Assembly (NCBI GenBank): GCA_033297205.1
Contig: MU859087.1
Coordinates: forward strand, 62,001 to 126,000
DNA length: 64,000 nucleotides
Source of the DNA: Pseudoneurospora amorphoporcata
Taxonomy: Eukaryota; Ascomycota; Sordariomycetes; Sordariales; Sordariaceae
Direction of reading: 5' to 3'
Shown one piece after another: positions 46,569 through 57,583 of this stretch. Position numbers and translations under genes: made by a program. Positions within the stretch are counted from its first letter, which is position 1; each line of letters starts with the position of its first letter. The notes under the pieces are model-generated. The model saw nothing but the letters and a program-made list of their open reading frames with translations. It had not been told where the DNA came from and did no database searches.

Positions 46569-48821
46569 ATGACATCTTCTCCCGTTACGCAGATAGAAAA
46601 CGAAAACAATAACCTAGCACCACGACGAAGCATTTTCCAGCCGTCAGAATCTGGCGATCGAGTAACTACAATTTCCGATCGATTCAATTCACGTACAATG
46701 AGCTCCTCCTCCTCGTCGCCTAGGTATCAAGGCGGGAAACGGAGAAGAAGCTCATTACCAAGCCTCGGTGGCACAGTGTTGGATGGGTCGTTGAGCAGGG
46801 TGCCATCGACCAGCGGTGTATTGATTCGAAACCCCAAAGGCAATTCCCCTCGAGGAGTGTACGGCCTTGACCCCCCTCGGCCACCCAAGGAAGGGTATGA
46901 ATGGGTTTGGTATCCCGAAGGGTACTGGGCTGAGCGGGAGTTTCGACCGATTGACTTCGCTGCAGCAAGTAGCAGAACCCCTGAAATCAAAGTTTGGAAA
47001 TGGAGAAGACGGTCTAGGAAGACTGGGAGCGGAAACCTTGACAATGACGCCCCTACAGTTTCACCAAAGACGAACTTGAACCCACCACAGCAGCAACCAC
47101 CAGTGTCAACCAACACGCCTAGTTCTCCACAAAGCCCCTTTCGTACCGAGGAGGCTCATATTCTTGCTTTACAAAGTCCAGGTGTGCAGCTAATGACCAG
47201 CACCAGCCTAGTGGAAAGCGAGTGGCTCGCACCAAAACATAGCCTTCAGACCCCTAGGCCATTAGATCTATCCTTAGCCGAAGCCAGTTCAGATGTTCCT
47301 ACTGAGTCCCGCGGTTTTCCTGGGTTTCTCTCCAAGACAGGCAACAGCGCAATGTCTGTCTTACAAAAAACAAAGGATGTAAGCTGCAAAGTGTTCATTA
47401 TACAAAAAGATATATACTGACGCCAATCGAACACGATAGAAAGCGAAGAAATACTCTGGATCGGGACCAGCAAGTCAACGGCGGTCCGACCCTGTGACAG
47501 ATTCATCAAAGGATAGCTCTATCCTGCTCGCCAGGGCGAATAGCGATGAACAGGAGAGGAAACAGATTCCGGAAAAGGAAGAAAGTCGAAGGGCTTCTAG
47601 ACTGAGTTATATCAGATTTCCGAGGCGCGCATGGTCTGAAAGAAGATCCTTTCACTCTACAAGCGGCGGCACAGCAGCGGTGTTAGAATCAGTAACCCCT
47701 GCAAGCAGCAACTCATCTGTATCGGGGCTAAGGACCGCGTTCTCAGGTATTATCACTGGCATAATACTGTTCGCTGTTATGGCTGACAAGTGACTCGTAT
47801 CAAGTTATACCACCTATAAGGACTGCCAGCCAATATCCAGCAGGAGTAAGTAAACGAAAGAACGATAGAAATGCTCTGTCATCACATATGAGGGATGGAA
47901 TGCATTGCTTGCTAGATAGCCATTGGCTGCGCACCTCACAGACTCATATATGTGCTGACGATGAGACCACAGGAGGCCACCAGAATTCACACCCCTCCGC
48001 TCAAAGAAGACACCGCTGATGGACGACCACGCGGATATTTCTTCAATGTCTCGATACCGATCGATGCACCCGATACCGGGTCGTCTGCTTCAAGCAAGGA
48101 AACCAACTTCACAACCACGACGATGCACAGGTCATTGCCACCCACGCCTTTGCGACATCCGGCTGAAGCAATTGAAGAGGAACAGACGAGATATCGAAAC
48201 GGCCCTCGTAGAGGTGATTTTTCATTACCACCAACGCCCGGCCTATCTGGGTTACCACCAACGCCTGGGCTATCCTCGTTACCGCCAACACCTGGCGCGC
48301 CCTCACTACCAACCACACCCGGGACCGCCGATAAAAAGAGAAGAGAATGGTGGGACGCTCCAGCCAAATCGGCCGAAGCCAGACGGGCAGAACGGGCCGA
48401 ACGCATGGCCAATGGAAGAAGCCGTTGTGATGGAGAAGGCGGGCGCCTACGCAAAAAGGGACAGTTCATGTTTGACATCCCTGAACATTTACCAAACAGC
48501 CCGATGTGTCCGGCTAACCCGAAACACCTCAAGTCCAAAGGGAAGGGCGTCTGTGTGGTGAGTGACTGATTTGTCCATGAGGCTATCTGCTTTAGATTTG
48601 GATGAATAATCTCATCGGCGCCGGATCTACTGAGTCTGTTTGAAGCCGCGAAAGAAATGCTAACCGTGATTCACCAGTATCATGGTCGGAGAAAAAGCAC
48701 CAGTATGTCCGATGATGCTTATGACAGCCGAGATACAATGAGCGAGTCGAACAGTCCCAATAGTAATACCGCGAAGAACAGCCCTGAATTGAATGCTAGG
48801 TCTCAAGCTGTGAGAGGGTAG
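46569..48821 (+). CDS. Proline/serine-rich protein with LPPTPG repeats, function unknown
   Basis: The protein is not assigned to a family. Clear exons are 46569-47378, 47440 to about 47790, 47973-48557 and 48678-48821, together about 630 aa. The first exon has a conserved-looking GYEWVWYPEGYWAEREF motif in a disordered Ser/Pro-rich context. Exon 2 is basic and ends in a hydrophobic segment (FSGIITGIILFAVMAD) that may cross a membrane. Exon 3 has RGYFFNVSIPIDAPDTG, four 9-residue repeats built on LPPTPG, and the charged RREWWDAPAKSAEARRAERA. Exon 4 is short and Ser-rich. The join between exons 2 and 3 (about 47740-47972) is unresolved: a strong GTAAGT near 47845 suggests a micro-exon, and the acceptor at 47971 has a good CTGAC branch motif. 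The two halves could also be separate genes. Confidence 0.65.
48225..48332 (+). repeat. Four 27 bp coding tandem repeats (LPPTPG units)
   Basis: Units read LPPTPGLSG, LPPTPGLSS, LPPTPGAPS and LPTTPGTAD. The second half of each unit is diverged at the DNA level. A single SLPPTP is also present about 25 residues earlier. TP sites of this type are typical proline-directed kinase targets. Confidence 0.85.
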
Positions 48822-49464
48822 TTGATGGAAACATCTAACGAGATCCGGCATGTTTGCGACGAGGAAGTGAAAGCAGGGAGAGCACAGAGAGAGACCGAGG
48901 CATATCCACAAATGGCCGCGTGTGGTATGAGGCATCAGATTGTTATCTAGTAAACCGTTACCTTTTCGTGAAAGTCATTCACTAGGTACAAATAAGGTTG
49001 CGAAAAAGACCTAGAAAGACAGGCAATTGGAACCCGTCCAACCCGTATCACTTGTTGCTCCAATTATACCCTTATTCAGCTCGTCAACAAGGGGAGGGAT
49101 AGGGTTATACATGTACCCTTCACTTCCCATGCTTGGCCCAGGTAGCGCCGATAAGATAGGTAAAAGCGGGGCGCGCCGTGTCCAGTCAGTTGTGTTCAGG
49201 TTGAATCCATCACCTTACCTTCACTCGTCCCGGACCTTGCCATTGTCAAACTATTTTGGGCATCCTCAACCTTTTTTTGACCAAGCTGCACCCTTTACAT
49301 CGCTTCTTTGTGGCACTCAACTTCAGCCCCCAAGTGAACGCCCACTACATCCCTTAGCGAATCTTGTCAAGCGCGTCATCCCTACCTGGACATCATCAAC
49401 CAACCCACCCGCACGGCCTACAATTACATAATAAGCAGCTAAGCATTCCAGCGCGAAGACCAAG
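48822..49464. other. Intergenic region upstream of cdc73
   Basis: This holds the 3' region of the proline-rich protein gene and the promoter of cdc73. No coding frame is supported. Confidence 0.55.
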
Positions 49465-50779
49465 ATGGCGTCAGTCGACCACGATCCTCTATTGCTCCTG
49501 AGGGGGTCAATCGCATCCAACAGTCAAATCATCCCTACGACGTCCGCCGACGCATCTTCCGATAGCAGCGCCGAAGTGCCGCTCTCCCAGGCCACTCACC
49601 TTGTGTTCACCCACCCAACCCGGGTCGTCATTCCCATCGATGCGCCGACGCGCTTTGTTTCCAACAGCAGTCCTGTCGACCTGCGCAGTATCTACTTCGC
49701 CTGGCTGAACCATGAAGTCGCCATCCCCGAGTACAACGCTTCCGCAACTAAGCTTAACGACGAATTGGGCGGTGCTGGCGCTGTCCACAAGTTTGCCTTC
49801 GTTGAGCGTCTTGAGCTCATCGCCTGGTTGGAAGGTGGAAGTGAAGAGAGCGAATATATCAAGCCGCTGGGAGGCGAAACAGGTGGAACTTCGGCGACCG
49901 GTGCTGCTAGCACGACAGCCACCTCCAAAGCCGCCCCTGCTGTTTCTGCGAGATCTGGTCGTGGGACACTAGACCCTAGGCTCGCCCAGATTTACAACGG
50001 AGAACGGCGCATGGGGGATCGCAACAGTGTGCTCAGGGGAATCAAGCCCACGGTGAGTACATGGACCTCTCGATGATCGAGGAGGGGCCTATGGTTCGCA
50101 GTCGCAGTGCAACTAACTCGGACGTTTCAACCAACAGGACTTCTCGCACGTTCGCAAGCTCGCGCAAGCCTTCATGTCTAAGAAGCCCGGCCCTACAGCA
50201 ATCACGAACAACCCCGCTCTTGCCATCAACCAGAAGCCCGCACGACGACCCGACCCCATCATCCTCCTTTCGCCCTCCGCCTCTTCGCTTCTCCGCATGT
50301 CCAACATCCGAGACTTCCTCGAGAACGGCAAATACACGTTGCCAGATCACAACGCCTCCACCTCGGTGCTGCACCTGTCGCGCATGATGAAAGACATCGA
50401 CCCCAACCGCCCCATGCGCTTCATCCTCGTCGAAGGCCCGGAGCAGTTCAAGCCCGAATACTGGAACCGCGTGGTGGCCGTCTTCACAACCGGTCAGTCG
50501 TGGCAGTTCAAGAATTACCGCTGGAGCCAACCAACAGACCTCTTCCGCCATGTTTTGGGTATCTACGTCGGCTGGCGAGGTGAGCAACCGCCCGAAAGTG
50601 TGCGGTCGTTCGGTCACCGGCTCTTGGCTACCTCCGTTGACAAGGTGCGCGATGCGGGGGCGGCGGGCGCAGAAAACCGGTGGCGCGACAGGGAGGTGGT
50701 GGAGAGTATCTGGAAGGCTATTGAGGTGAACATGCGTTCTAAGGGCTGGCGCAAGGATGCTGCCCCGGCATCTATTTGA
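49465..50779 (+). CDS. cdc73: Cdc73/parafibromin, Paf1 complex subunit
   Basis: Two exons (49465-50052 and 50138-50779) give 409 aa. Cdc73 is part of the Paf1 complex on elongating RNA polymerase II and links transcription to H2B ubiquitination and H3K4/K36 methylation. The N-terminal half starts MASVDHDPLLLLRGSI and includes ATHLVFTHPTRVVIPIDAPT and LRSIYFAWLNHEVAIPEYNA. A Thr/Ala/Ser-rich linker follows. The C-terminal Ras-like domain contains RRPDPIILLSPSASSLLRMS, IRDFLENGKYTLP, RFILVEGPEQFKPEYWNRVV, AVFTTGQSWQFKNYRW and DLFRHVLGIYVGW, all hallmark stretches. The phase 0 intron lies just before DFSHVRKLAQAFM. The start context (CAAGATGG) is strong. Confidence 0.95.
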
Positions 50780-53700
50780 ATACAGGCAGTCGTAATATTC
50801 CTTCGGGGCGTGGAGGAGAAGAGAGGAAAGGAGAGGAACGGAGAGGAGGAGGTATTTTGCAACTTGGGCCGGCCCTCTACGGATATGTTGCCCCCCGCAT
50901 GGGGCCTCTTTCCCTCCCGATATTCTTCGCCTGCCTCTCCAAATTCATGGATAAAGCGTGTGGGCCACGTTGTATATGGTCTTCCTGTCGTTTGTTTTAT
51001 TAGATTGCTAGGTCAACATTTAGGCGTTCAAGTGGCGTTTCCGAGAGGGTTTCGATATGTTTGAAAAGGAACCCGGCAGGCGTATGCGCAGTTACAGTTA
51101 GGAGAATTTGATCAACAGCCACCAACTTTTTTAACCTTTTTTAAAAAAAATTCTAAATTCTTTCTGGCTATTTCTTCTTAATGCTTTGGGACTCTAATCT
51201 GTTATAGGTCCAGACTAATAGTTGGACGAGCAACTAAACCAAAACCAAACGCCATCAGAAAGGGCGGGGCAAGCACATCAGATACTCTTTATGACAGAAC
51301 TTGAGGTAACATTTGCTGTTGCAATGCTATGGCATGTATGTAGTCATCCATGATGACAGCGAAGTATCCCTTTATTCTTTTCATTCCCCTGCTTCTTAGG
51401 CCGCTCACACCATTGCGGTCTTGTTTACCTACCATTTTCACTTCGCGTCCCATCAGTTCACACACTTGCTATATACCTCGCAAACTAACCGCCCTTAAGG
51501 TCTTTTCCATGCCTGTCACCTTCAATGAGGACTCAGAATATCGGTGATGATACTCATGACCATAAACTCAAGTGATCAAGCCATCCCCATTGTTCATGTT
51601 ACTAAGTGAGATATACCCCTGGATGTTCAAAACTCCCGGCTCGTCTGCTGAAGACGAAATTGGACATCGAAATTTTTGGAAGAGTATTGTGACAGTGCCA
51701 CCTTCAGCGCAGATTTACCATGGTCACTCCCCAAAATCATGATGGGCTGTGGAACATTAAAAATTATCTCCGATCGCAGTGACGGGAAGAAATCTTCCCA
51801 GGGTTTCAACACAACTATAAAGTTTAGAATACGTTGAGTACCTACCAAGCTCAATGGAACCGCCCATCGCCGTGAATCCATTACCATAGCCCATTTAGAC
51901 CGACGACTCCTTCTGAAACATGATCCTATCCTTTGCCTGCCGGTTGAACAAGCCATGAATCAAAACCAAATGTAGTACCGCGTTGGTGTCTCGCACATGT
52001 ACTTGAGCATATACACATTGTATTTAGCCTGACTCGGCCATGACACGAGCTAGTGAGACAAGACACAGGTCAATGAAAGTCGTCGACATCGATGCTGCAC
52101 AGTTTGACCAATAGGTCATAACAGAATGAAGGACAGAAGAAGGCAGGCACACTATGGTACGGCGTACAGAAAACTTTTCCACGCGACACATGAGACATCA
52201 GACTCGACAATAGGTTGTGTTGGCTGACTGTTTGACGGACCAGGTAAACTTGTGTCTGGGTGTTGGCCGAAGCGAACGGATGGAACATTGACTGAATTTG
52301 ACCGAAGTCAACACAAGCGTGATGCAAGAGAGGAAGAATATCTGAGTCAGGCAAACAAGCATCTCCTGACACTCTGGCAGAACATTCACATCGGTGAAAC
52401 TGCCGGCAGGATGAATAAAACAAGAAGAAGAGAATGAGTGAAAACGTAGGATTGATTGTACCCATTTACTGAAGCAATATAATACAGGTAGCTGTAAGTC
52501 AGACCATCTCTTATTCCAAATTCCATTCATTTCGGCCGTACACGTGAATAGGTCGTCGGGCGTGGCTCACCGTGATTTTCATCTAGGTCAAGGAAAGCTT
52601 ACGTTGGAAGCACGATTGCTTGTCAATATATGTACAGAAAGTGACAGAGCCTCCAGTGCACCGGCTTCGTAGAAACCGTTGTTGGAGGTTCCCTTGACGG
52701 TCAACGTAACAGCATCATCTTGATTGATACATTGTTTGATAGGCACCAACACGTCTCCCCCCCCACCGAATCGTGTCGAAGAATGCCTACCGCCCCTAGA
52801 TTGTCTCAACCTTCATCCTCACCGAATGTTCATTCCTCACCGCAATCGGAAGCCGACACTGAGACGTTACACACCCAGCGTCTCCCATAAGCCTCGCAGA
52901 ATTTGGGGTAGTGATACTCCCACCTGAATCACTGGAGATCGCTCATATCTTGCCCATTTCGAACTCGCATCCCGGCTATGCAGATACCCGTCCTTATACG
53001 TAGTCATCGCCGTCTCACGAGTAACGAGCGGCACAAAAGACAGAGACAGAGACAGAAGACGAGATCTGTGCCTTTCACCCAAGATACTGCCCCTTCAGGA
53101 GTACCTTCCAATGAGTGCACTCCGAGATCAAAGGCTGGGTGCCTCCTTCCTCTTCATAGTGTGAAATCTGGGTCACTGACGGGCGGGGGAATATCTACAT
53201 ATCTCACTTGCCCAAATAGACAAGAAAAAGAAGAAGGAACAAATGAATAGTGGAGCCTACTGCTATGACTTCCCCGACTACTTAGGCACCTTACACAAAC
53301 AAGGTTCCAATCTGTTCTCTTCTGTTCATGGTTCGGCTTCGGTCCATTCTATGTACACACCCTAGTGTCACCCAACGATCAGGTTACATCAAGACGAATG
53401 GCTACACAGATCCATTTACCACTTCAGTTGTTGATTCTCGTTTCCAGCCCCTGCGGCGGCAGCCGTGTCGGCAGCGAACTAGCGGATGCTTGCTTTCCGG
53501 TCGTATGATATTCATGTGGCATTCACAGATGCCCCTGACTCCTGGCGGCGTCATCCGCTTGCTAACCAGTAGTAACCAATAAGTCGTCACGGTTGAGAGT
53601 ACCTGAGGGAGAAGCTGAGAGGAAGACCTGAATACAATTCAATACTGCCCGTAGTTTGTTTGTTAGTTTGGTTCTTCGGGCAATGGTTGAGCAGGGGAGA

Positions 53701-55410
53701 TTTGGAGCTCTCATTGGCCTTCAAAAAGAGAAACTGGCCTCCGTTTAAAGCATCATGGGACAATGGCAAGGGTTAAAAACGTTACAGAAGCCTCTTATGC
53801 CTCTTTCCGTCTTCATTTAAGGCCTCCCAAGACAGAAAGATATAAGAGAGCAGTCCCCTCCACGGCACCCGTCCGCTCGAAGCCTGAATTCTTTTCTACT
53901 TTTAGCGGTTCGAGGGTGGAAATGGGCGTTTTTGGTGCCAGACTAACAATCAAACCAAGGTTAGATTGTGCACTGTTCTTGTGGGTACAGCAGGTGGGAG
54001 AATGGCAGTGGGGTTGGTTCATCACGGCGAGTAGCGTTCCAATGTACGTCGACATAGAAAAATAATCATGGATGCCACGTGGAAAAGGAGAGATCTTGCG
54101 CTAGCCAGATGATTGATTGACCCGTCTTGTCCCCTTGTTGTATTATTTATGTGCGTACACCACATCACATCACCTGCATGTTGGTGGTGGTACTACATGT
54201 TTGTCATGCCGTTACTGGTGAGATTGAGGAGGCTGGGATGATTGCCTACCGATAGTACAGTGGTATACTTCCGGCAGCCATTCATATTGGCGGGGTGCTC
54301 AACAACGTACTGGCTTCAGTTGGCTGTGTTCGATACTTGAACTATCAATCGCGGAAGTTGTGACCCATCGGCGTTTGTGATCCTCGTCAATTAAAATGAG
54401 TAAAATGTGTGGTGAGTCGCGCTCGGACGGCTCCTTCAAGTGTCTAATTATCCGGTACTATCAGAGTGTCTGATCAGGCTTCTGGTGATCATCGTGAGTA
54501 GAAGAAAATACTGATTTGAAGGGAGACACCTTCAAAGGTACTTAATCAAGATTCGAGGATACCAAAACCACTCCCATCTCTACTAGCTTGCGTCACAGAT
54601 ATTGACAGCATGATGATTGATCACTTCGATGATTCTGGTTCTAGAGGTCACCATCAGCTCTGACCATCCCTTACCTTAACCAGAGGGGAGACTTTAAATT
54701 GGAAGACACGTTAAGGAGATCAGTTAGTCAGATCTAACAAACCTGCAAGTATCAACGCTTTAAGTCACTAATCCGAGAAAAAGAAATTGCAATATCCTCC
54801 CGTCCATCTAATCTTCAAAGTGAAGAGTAACGGCCAGGTCTTGAGAATAGCAAGTGCGGCATATGTCGAAGCAGAGGTATTAGGCTCAACTTTGCAAACA
54901 CTTCGAGTTCAATCTCGACCATTCAAGCCCCTTACCCTACCAATCATATCCCCTCCATACTCTCCGCCCACGTTTCTCACACGTGGTTTTGGTGAAGCAC
55001 AACAACATGGCCACGCAAAACGCGGCCCAACCCATCCTGAGTAAGACCCCTGACTATCAATCGGCCGGTTGGCGGCCTTTGAGTCTTGACTGGTTGGCTT
55101 GGGGGGTTGGGGGGATACCGAGTTGGGAGGCATGGATGAACCTGGACACTGCCACGCGACAAGGGAATTCCCGACCCCAATTAAAAGGCCATGTGGCTAT
55201 TTCCAGTCTACAGTCATGTTTGCTTTCTACACGTGTAATTGCTTCATTCACTTACCTTCTTGCAGTACCCGGATCCTCGGATTCGCGGTCGGCCTGTTCG
55301 GCCTTCCTATTGTCTCTTCACCAAGTGTTCGAGGGTTCCAAGCATCAACCTGACCCTAGATTCGCCGCATTTGTGCGTGGTTCCGCACCTTCCGGGAAAT
55401 CGACAATAGG

Positions 55411-55438
55411 AAAAAAAAAAAAAAAAAAAAAAAAAAAA
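55411..55438 (+). repeat. Poly(A) run of 28
   Basis: Twenty-eight uninterrupted A lie in gene-free sequence. It could be the tail of an old retroposon reading on the plus strand, but no tRNA-like or LINE-like head was recognised upstream. Confidence 0.9.
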
Positions 55439-57131
55439 GAAGGCATTTTAACAAATGATTGGATAAAGGCGGTATATGCTGGCGGATTAGGAAGGCAAGA
55501 TAGAGGTGTTGCACCGAGTTTCACGTTCAAATGCATCCGGGGCCCCTGGCATATAGTAGACGGTGTAAACCGCCTGTCGACTGTTTGACATGCCGCACTT
55601 ACTACCCAGTATCTACACTACGAAGAGAGACCGGGAGACTGGTTCACCGTTCGGTAGTTGGTGGACCTACACCGCTCTTGACTTTCGTGACGCACCACTG
55701 TCTCTGGACACTACCTATCTTTTCAGCAAAGATCGCCGAAGGCGCTGTTCGAAACGAGTCATCGCCGTCGATGGATAATTGGCGTAGAGGGATGGATTAC
55801 GCGTTTTTCTGGCGGGACAAAATGCAACCTATCTTGACTGTCATGAAAAGTAGAAAGGATGTTCCCAAACCGACGCAGCTCCCTTCTCGATTGATGAATC
55901 AGGGAAGTGGATTAACGGCCGCCTCTCGTCCGACACACGGGCGATGCAGGCGGCCGAGCCTCCCTACTGCGTAATCACCACGAGAGACGAGATATAATTG
56001 TCACATTTTGTTTTCAGTCATTCATGACTTGTTGTGCTTCGCTGAAGCCTCCGTTGCGTATCTCATTTGCGGGCATTGTCTGAAACCCAACAGAAAGATA
56101 TTCCAGTGGTTATGGCACAAGCCGCGCCGCGCCACCGTCTCGGATAAGAAAGAGGGCGTGTCAGCGCATCAGGAAGTTTTTGGATTTCGTTTCATGGCTG
56201 GCTGGAGTCCGAAAGACGCTGCTAGCCATGTTCTAGCCGACCCTTCCTGCCAGTACAAGAGAGGTAGGCGTAAGCACTAGATGTAATGACAATATCATGA
56301 TAGCTAGCAGCAGCCAACAGATTGAGCCATTCGGTCTTGTCATTCGTATCAATGGCCACTTTTCTCGCCGAGGAGATGGTATACTGTCATAGACTCAACC
56401 CAAGCCAGGCTACCGCAGCCTCTTTGCGCGTTGAGATGGAGCCGAGGAAGTCCTCGCTTGCCTGCCTTGCCCAGCTATCCCACGTGCAGTGGTACCGCTT
56501 CGACTCGATCGATTTGGTTTTGCTCAACAGGTATAGCGCCGGGTACAACTGGCTTTCGACCAATGTGCTGGTAAGCTGATGTGGGTCGCAAGGTTTCTTG
56601 GGAACGATCAAATGATAGATTGGTTTGAGTAAAACCAAGTCGATTGAGTGGAAGCGGTAGCACCCGAGGTTCTGGAACCGTCAAGGACACGCCACCCGGC
56701 CACGTGCGGTGCGGTAAAAAAAAGAAAGGAAGAAGATTTTGTTTCAGGTCCGAAGAAATCGCGAAGCTGAAGGAACTTTTGAAGCCATGGGATCCCCCGA
56801 TTTGTTTTCGTTGCGGCCACTGCTCGTGCGTAGCTGAATTGTGTGCTTGGATCTCGCCTGCCAAGACCCACGATAGATAAGGTAACTCCGGCGCCTCGGC
56901 TTGTAGTAGTGTACTGGGTCACAGGCAGTCTATCGGACCTGTGGCCGGTCCCAACATTTCGGAACCGCTGGATCCTGTCAAGCAATTAATCAGCCAACGA
57001 GTCTGTGGCCACGAAATTGGTTCTTGCAGCGGTCCGTCCGTTTGCGCAAACATTGCGAACCCGGGAGAGCCCAGAGAGAAATGTGGCGATGCTTGTCCAG
57101 CTAAGTAGTGGTAAAACATGCCGAATTGGCG

Positions 57132-57296
57132 ATGCCGGTTGTCGCGGGCGTATCGGCGGTCCTGAGCGGCATTCGGCTTCTCATTGGGTCGAAAAGTCCG
57201 GAAGTGCAGCCAATCGCCTTCCCTATGCCGGGCTACGGCGTCGAGCCCGGCCGGGTACGCGTCCAGGCCTTTTCAATTGCAGGTTCTGTCCTCGGT
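57132..57296 (+). CDS. Possible exon of an unrecognised small membrane protein
   Basis: From ATG 57132 the frame reads MPVVAGVSAVLSGIRLLIGS, then a turn with MPGYGVEPGRVRV and a second hydrophobic piece, QAFSIAGSVLGG. Third codon positions are mostly G or C, unlike the surrounding sequence. The frame stops just inside the adjacent inverted-repeat element, which begins at 57301. It could be a truncated gene, a first exon ending at GTGGTA (57295), or chance. The pattern resembles small two- to four-helix membrane proteins, but no family is assigned. Confidence 0.2.
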
Positions 57297-57300
57297 GGTA

Positions 57301-57583
57301 GGTGGTGGTAAAAATCGCTTGTGCAGGTAGCACTAACTGCACGCTTGTCACCAACTACCAACCCCACCACAATCAAACCACCACATCTCATGATAATTTC
57401 TAGAGTTTTGAGCTCGCCGTCGTCGTCGCATTTGAAGCTATTTACAGATTTATCGTTCAAATTGATCTTGATCTTCTACTCATCGTCATCGTCCTCGAAA
57501 ACCTATGACGCAAGTTAGGTGGTGACGTGTTGGCTGTTAAGCGAGCAGTAGCCCCACAGCCTGCACAAGCGATTTTTACCACC
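57301..57583. mobile_element. MITE-like element with TA target duplication, 283 bp
   Basis: The right end, read inward, is GGTGGTAAAAATCGCTTGTG followed by CAGG. The left end is the same 24 bp preceded by one extra GGT. Similarity continues imperfectly for about 40 bp further in. TA dinucleotides flank both ends (57299-57300 and 57584-57585), as expected for Tc1/mariner-type insertion. The interior has no transposase frame; it includes TCGTCGTCG-like trinucleotide runs (57419-57500). Confidence 0.65.

Noticed and set aside
54983..55588. 201-codon plus-strand frame
   Set aside because: It reads through the 28 bp A-run as poly-Lys, and no part resembles a known protein.
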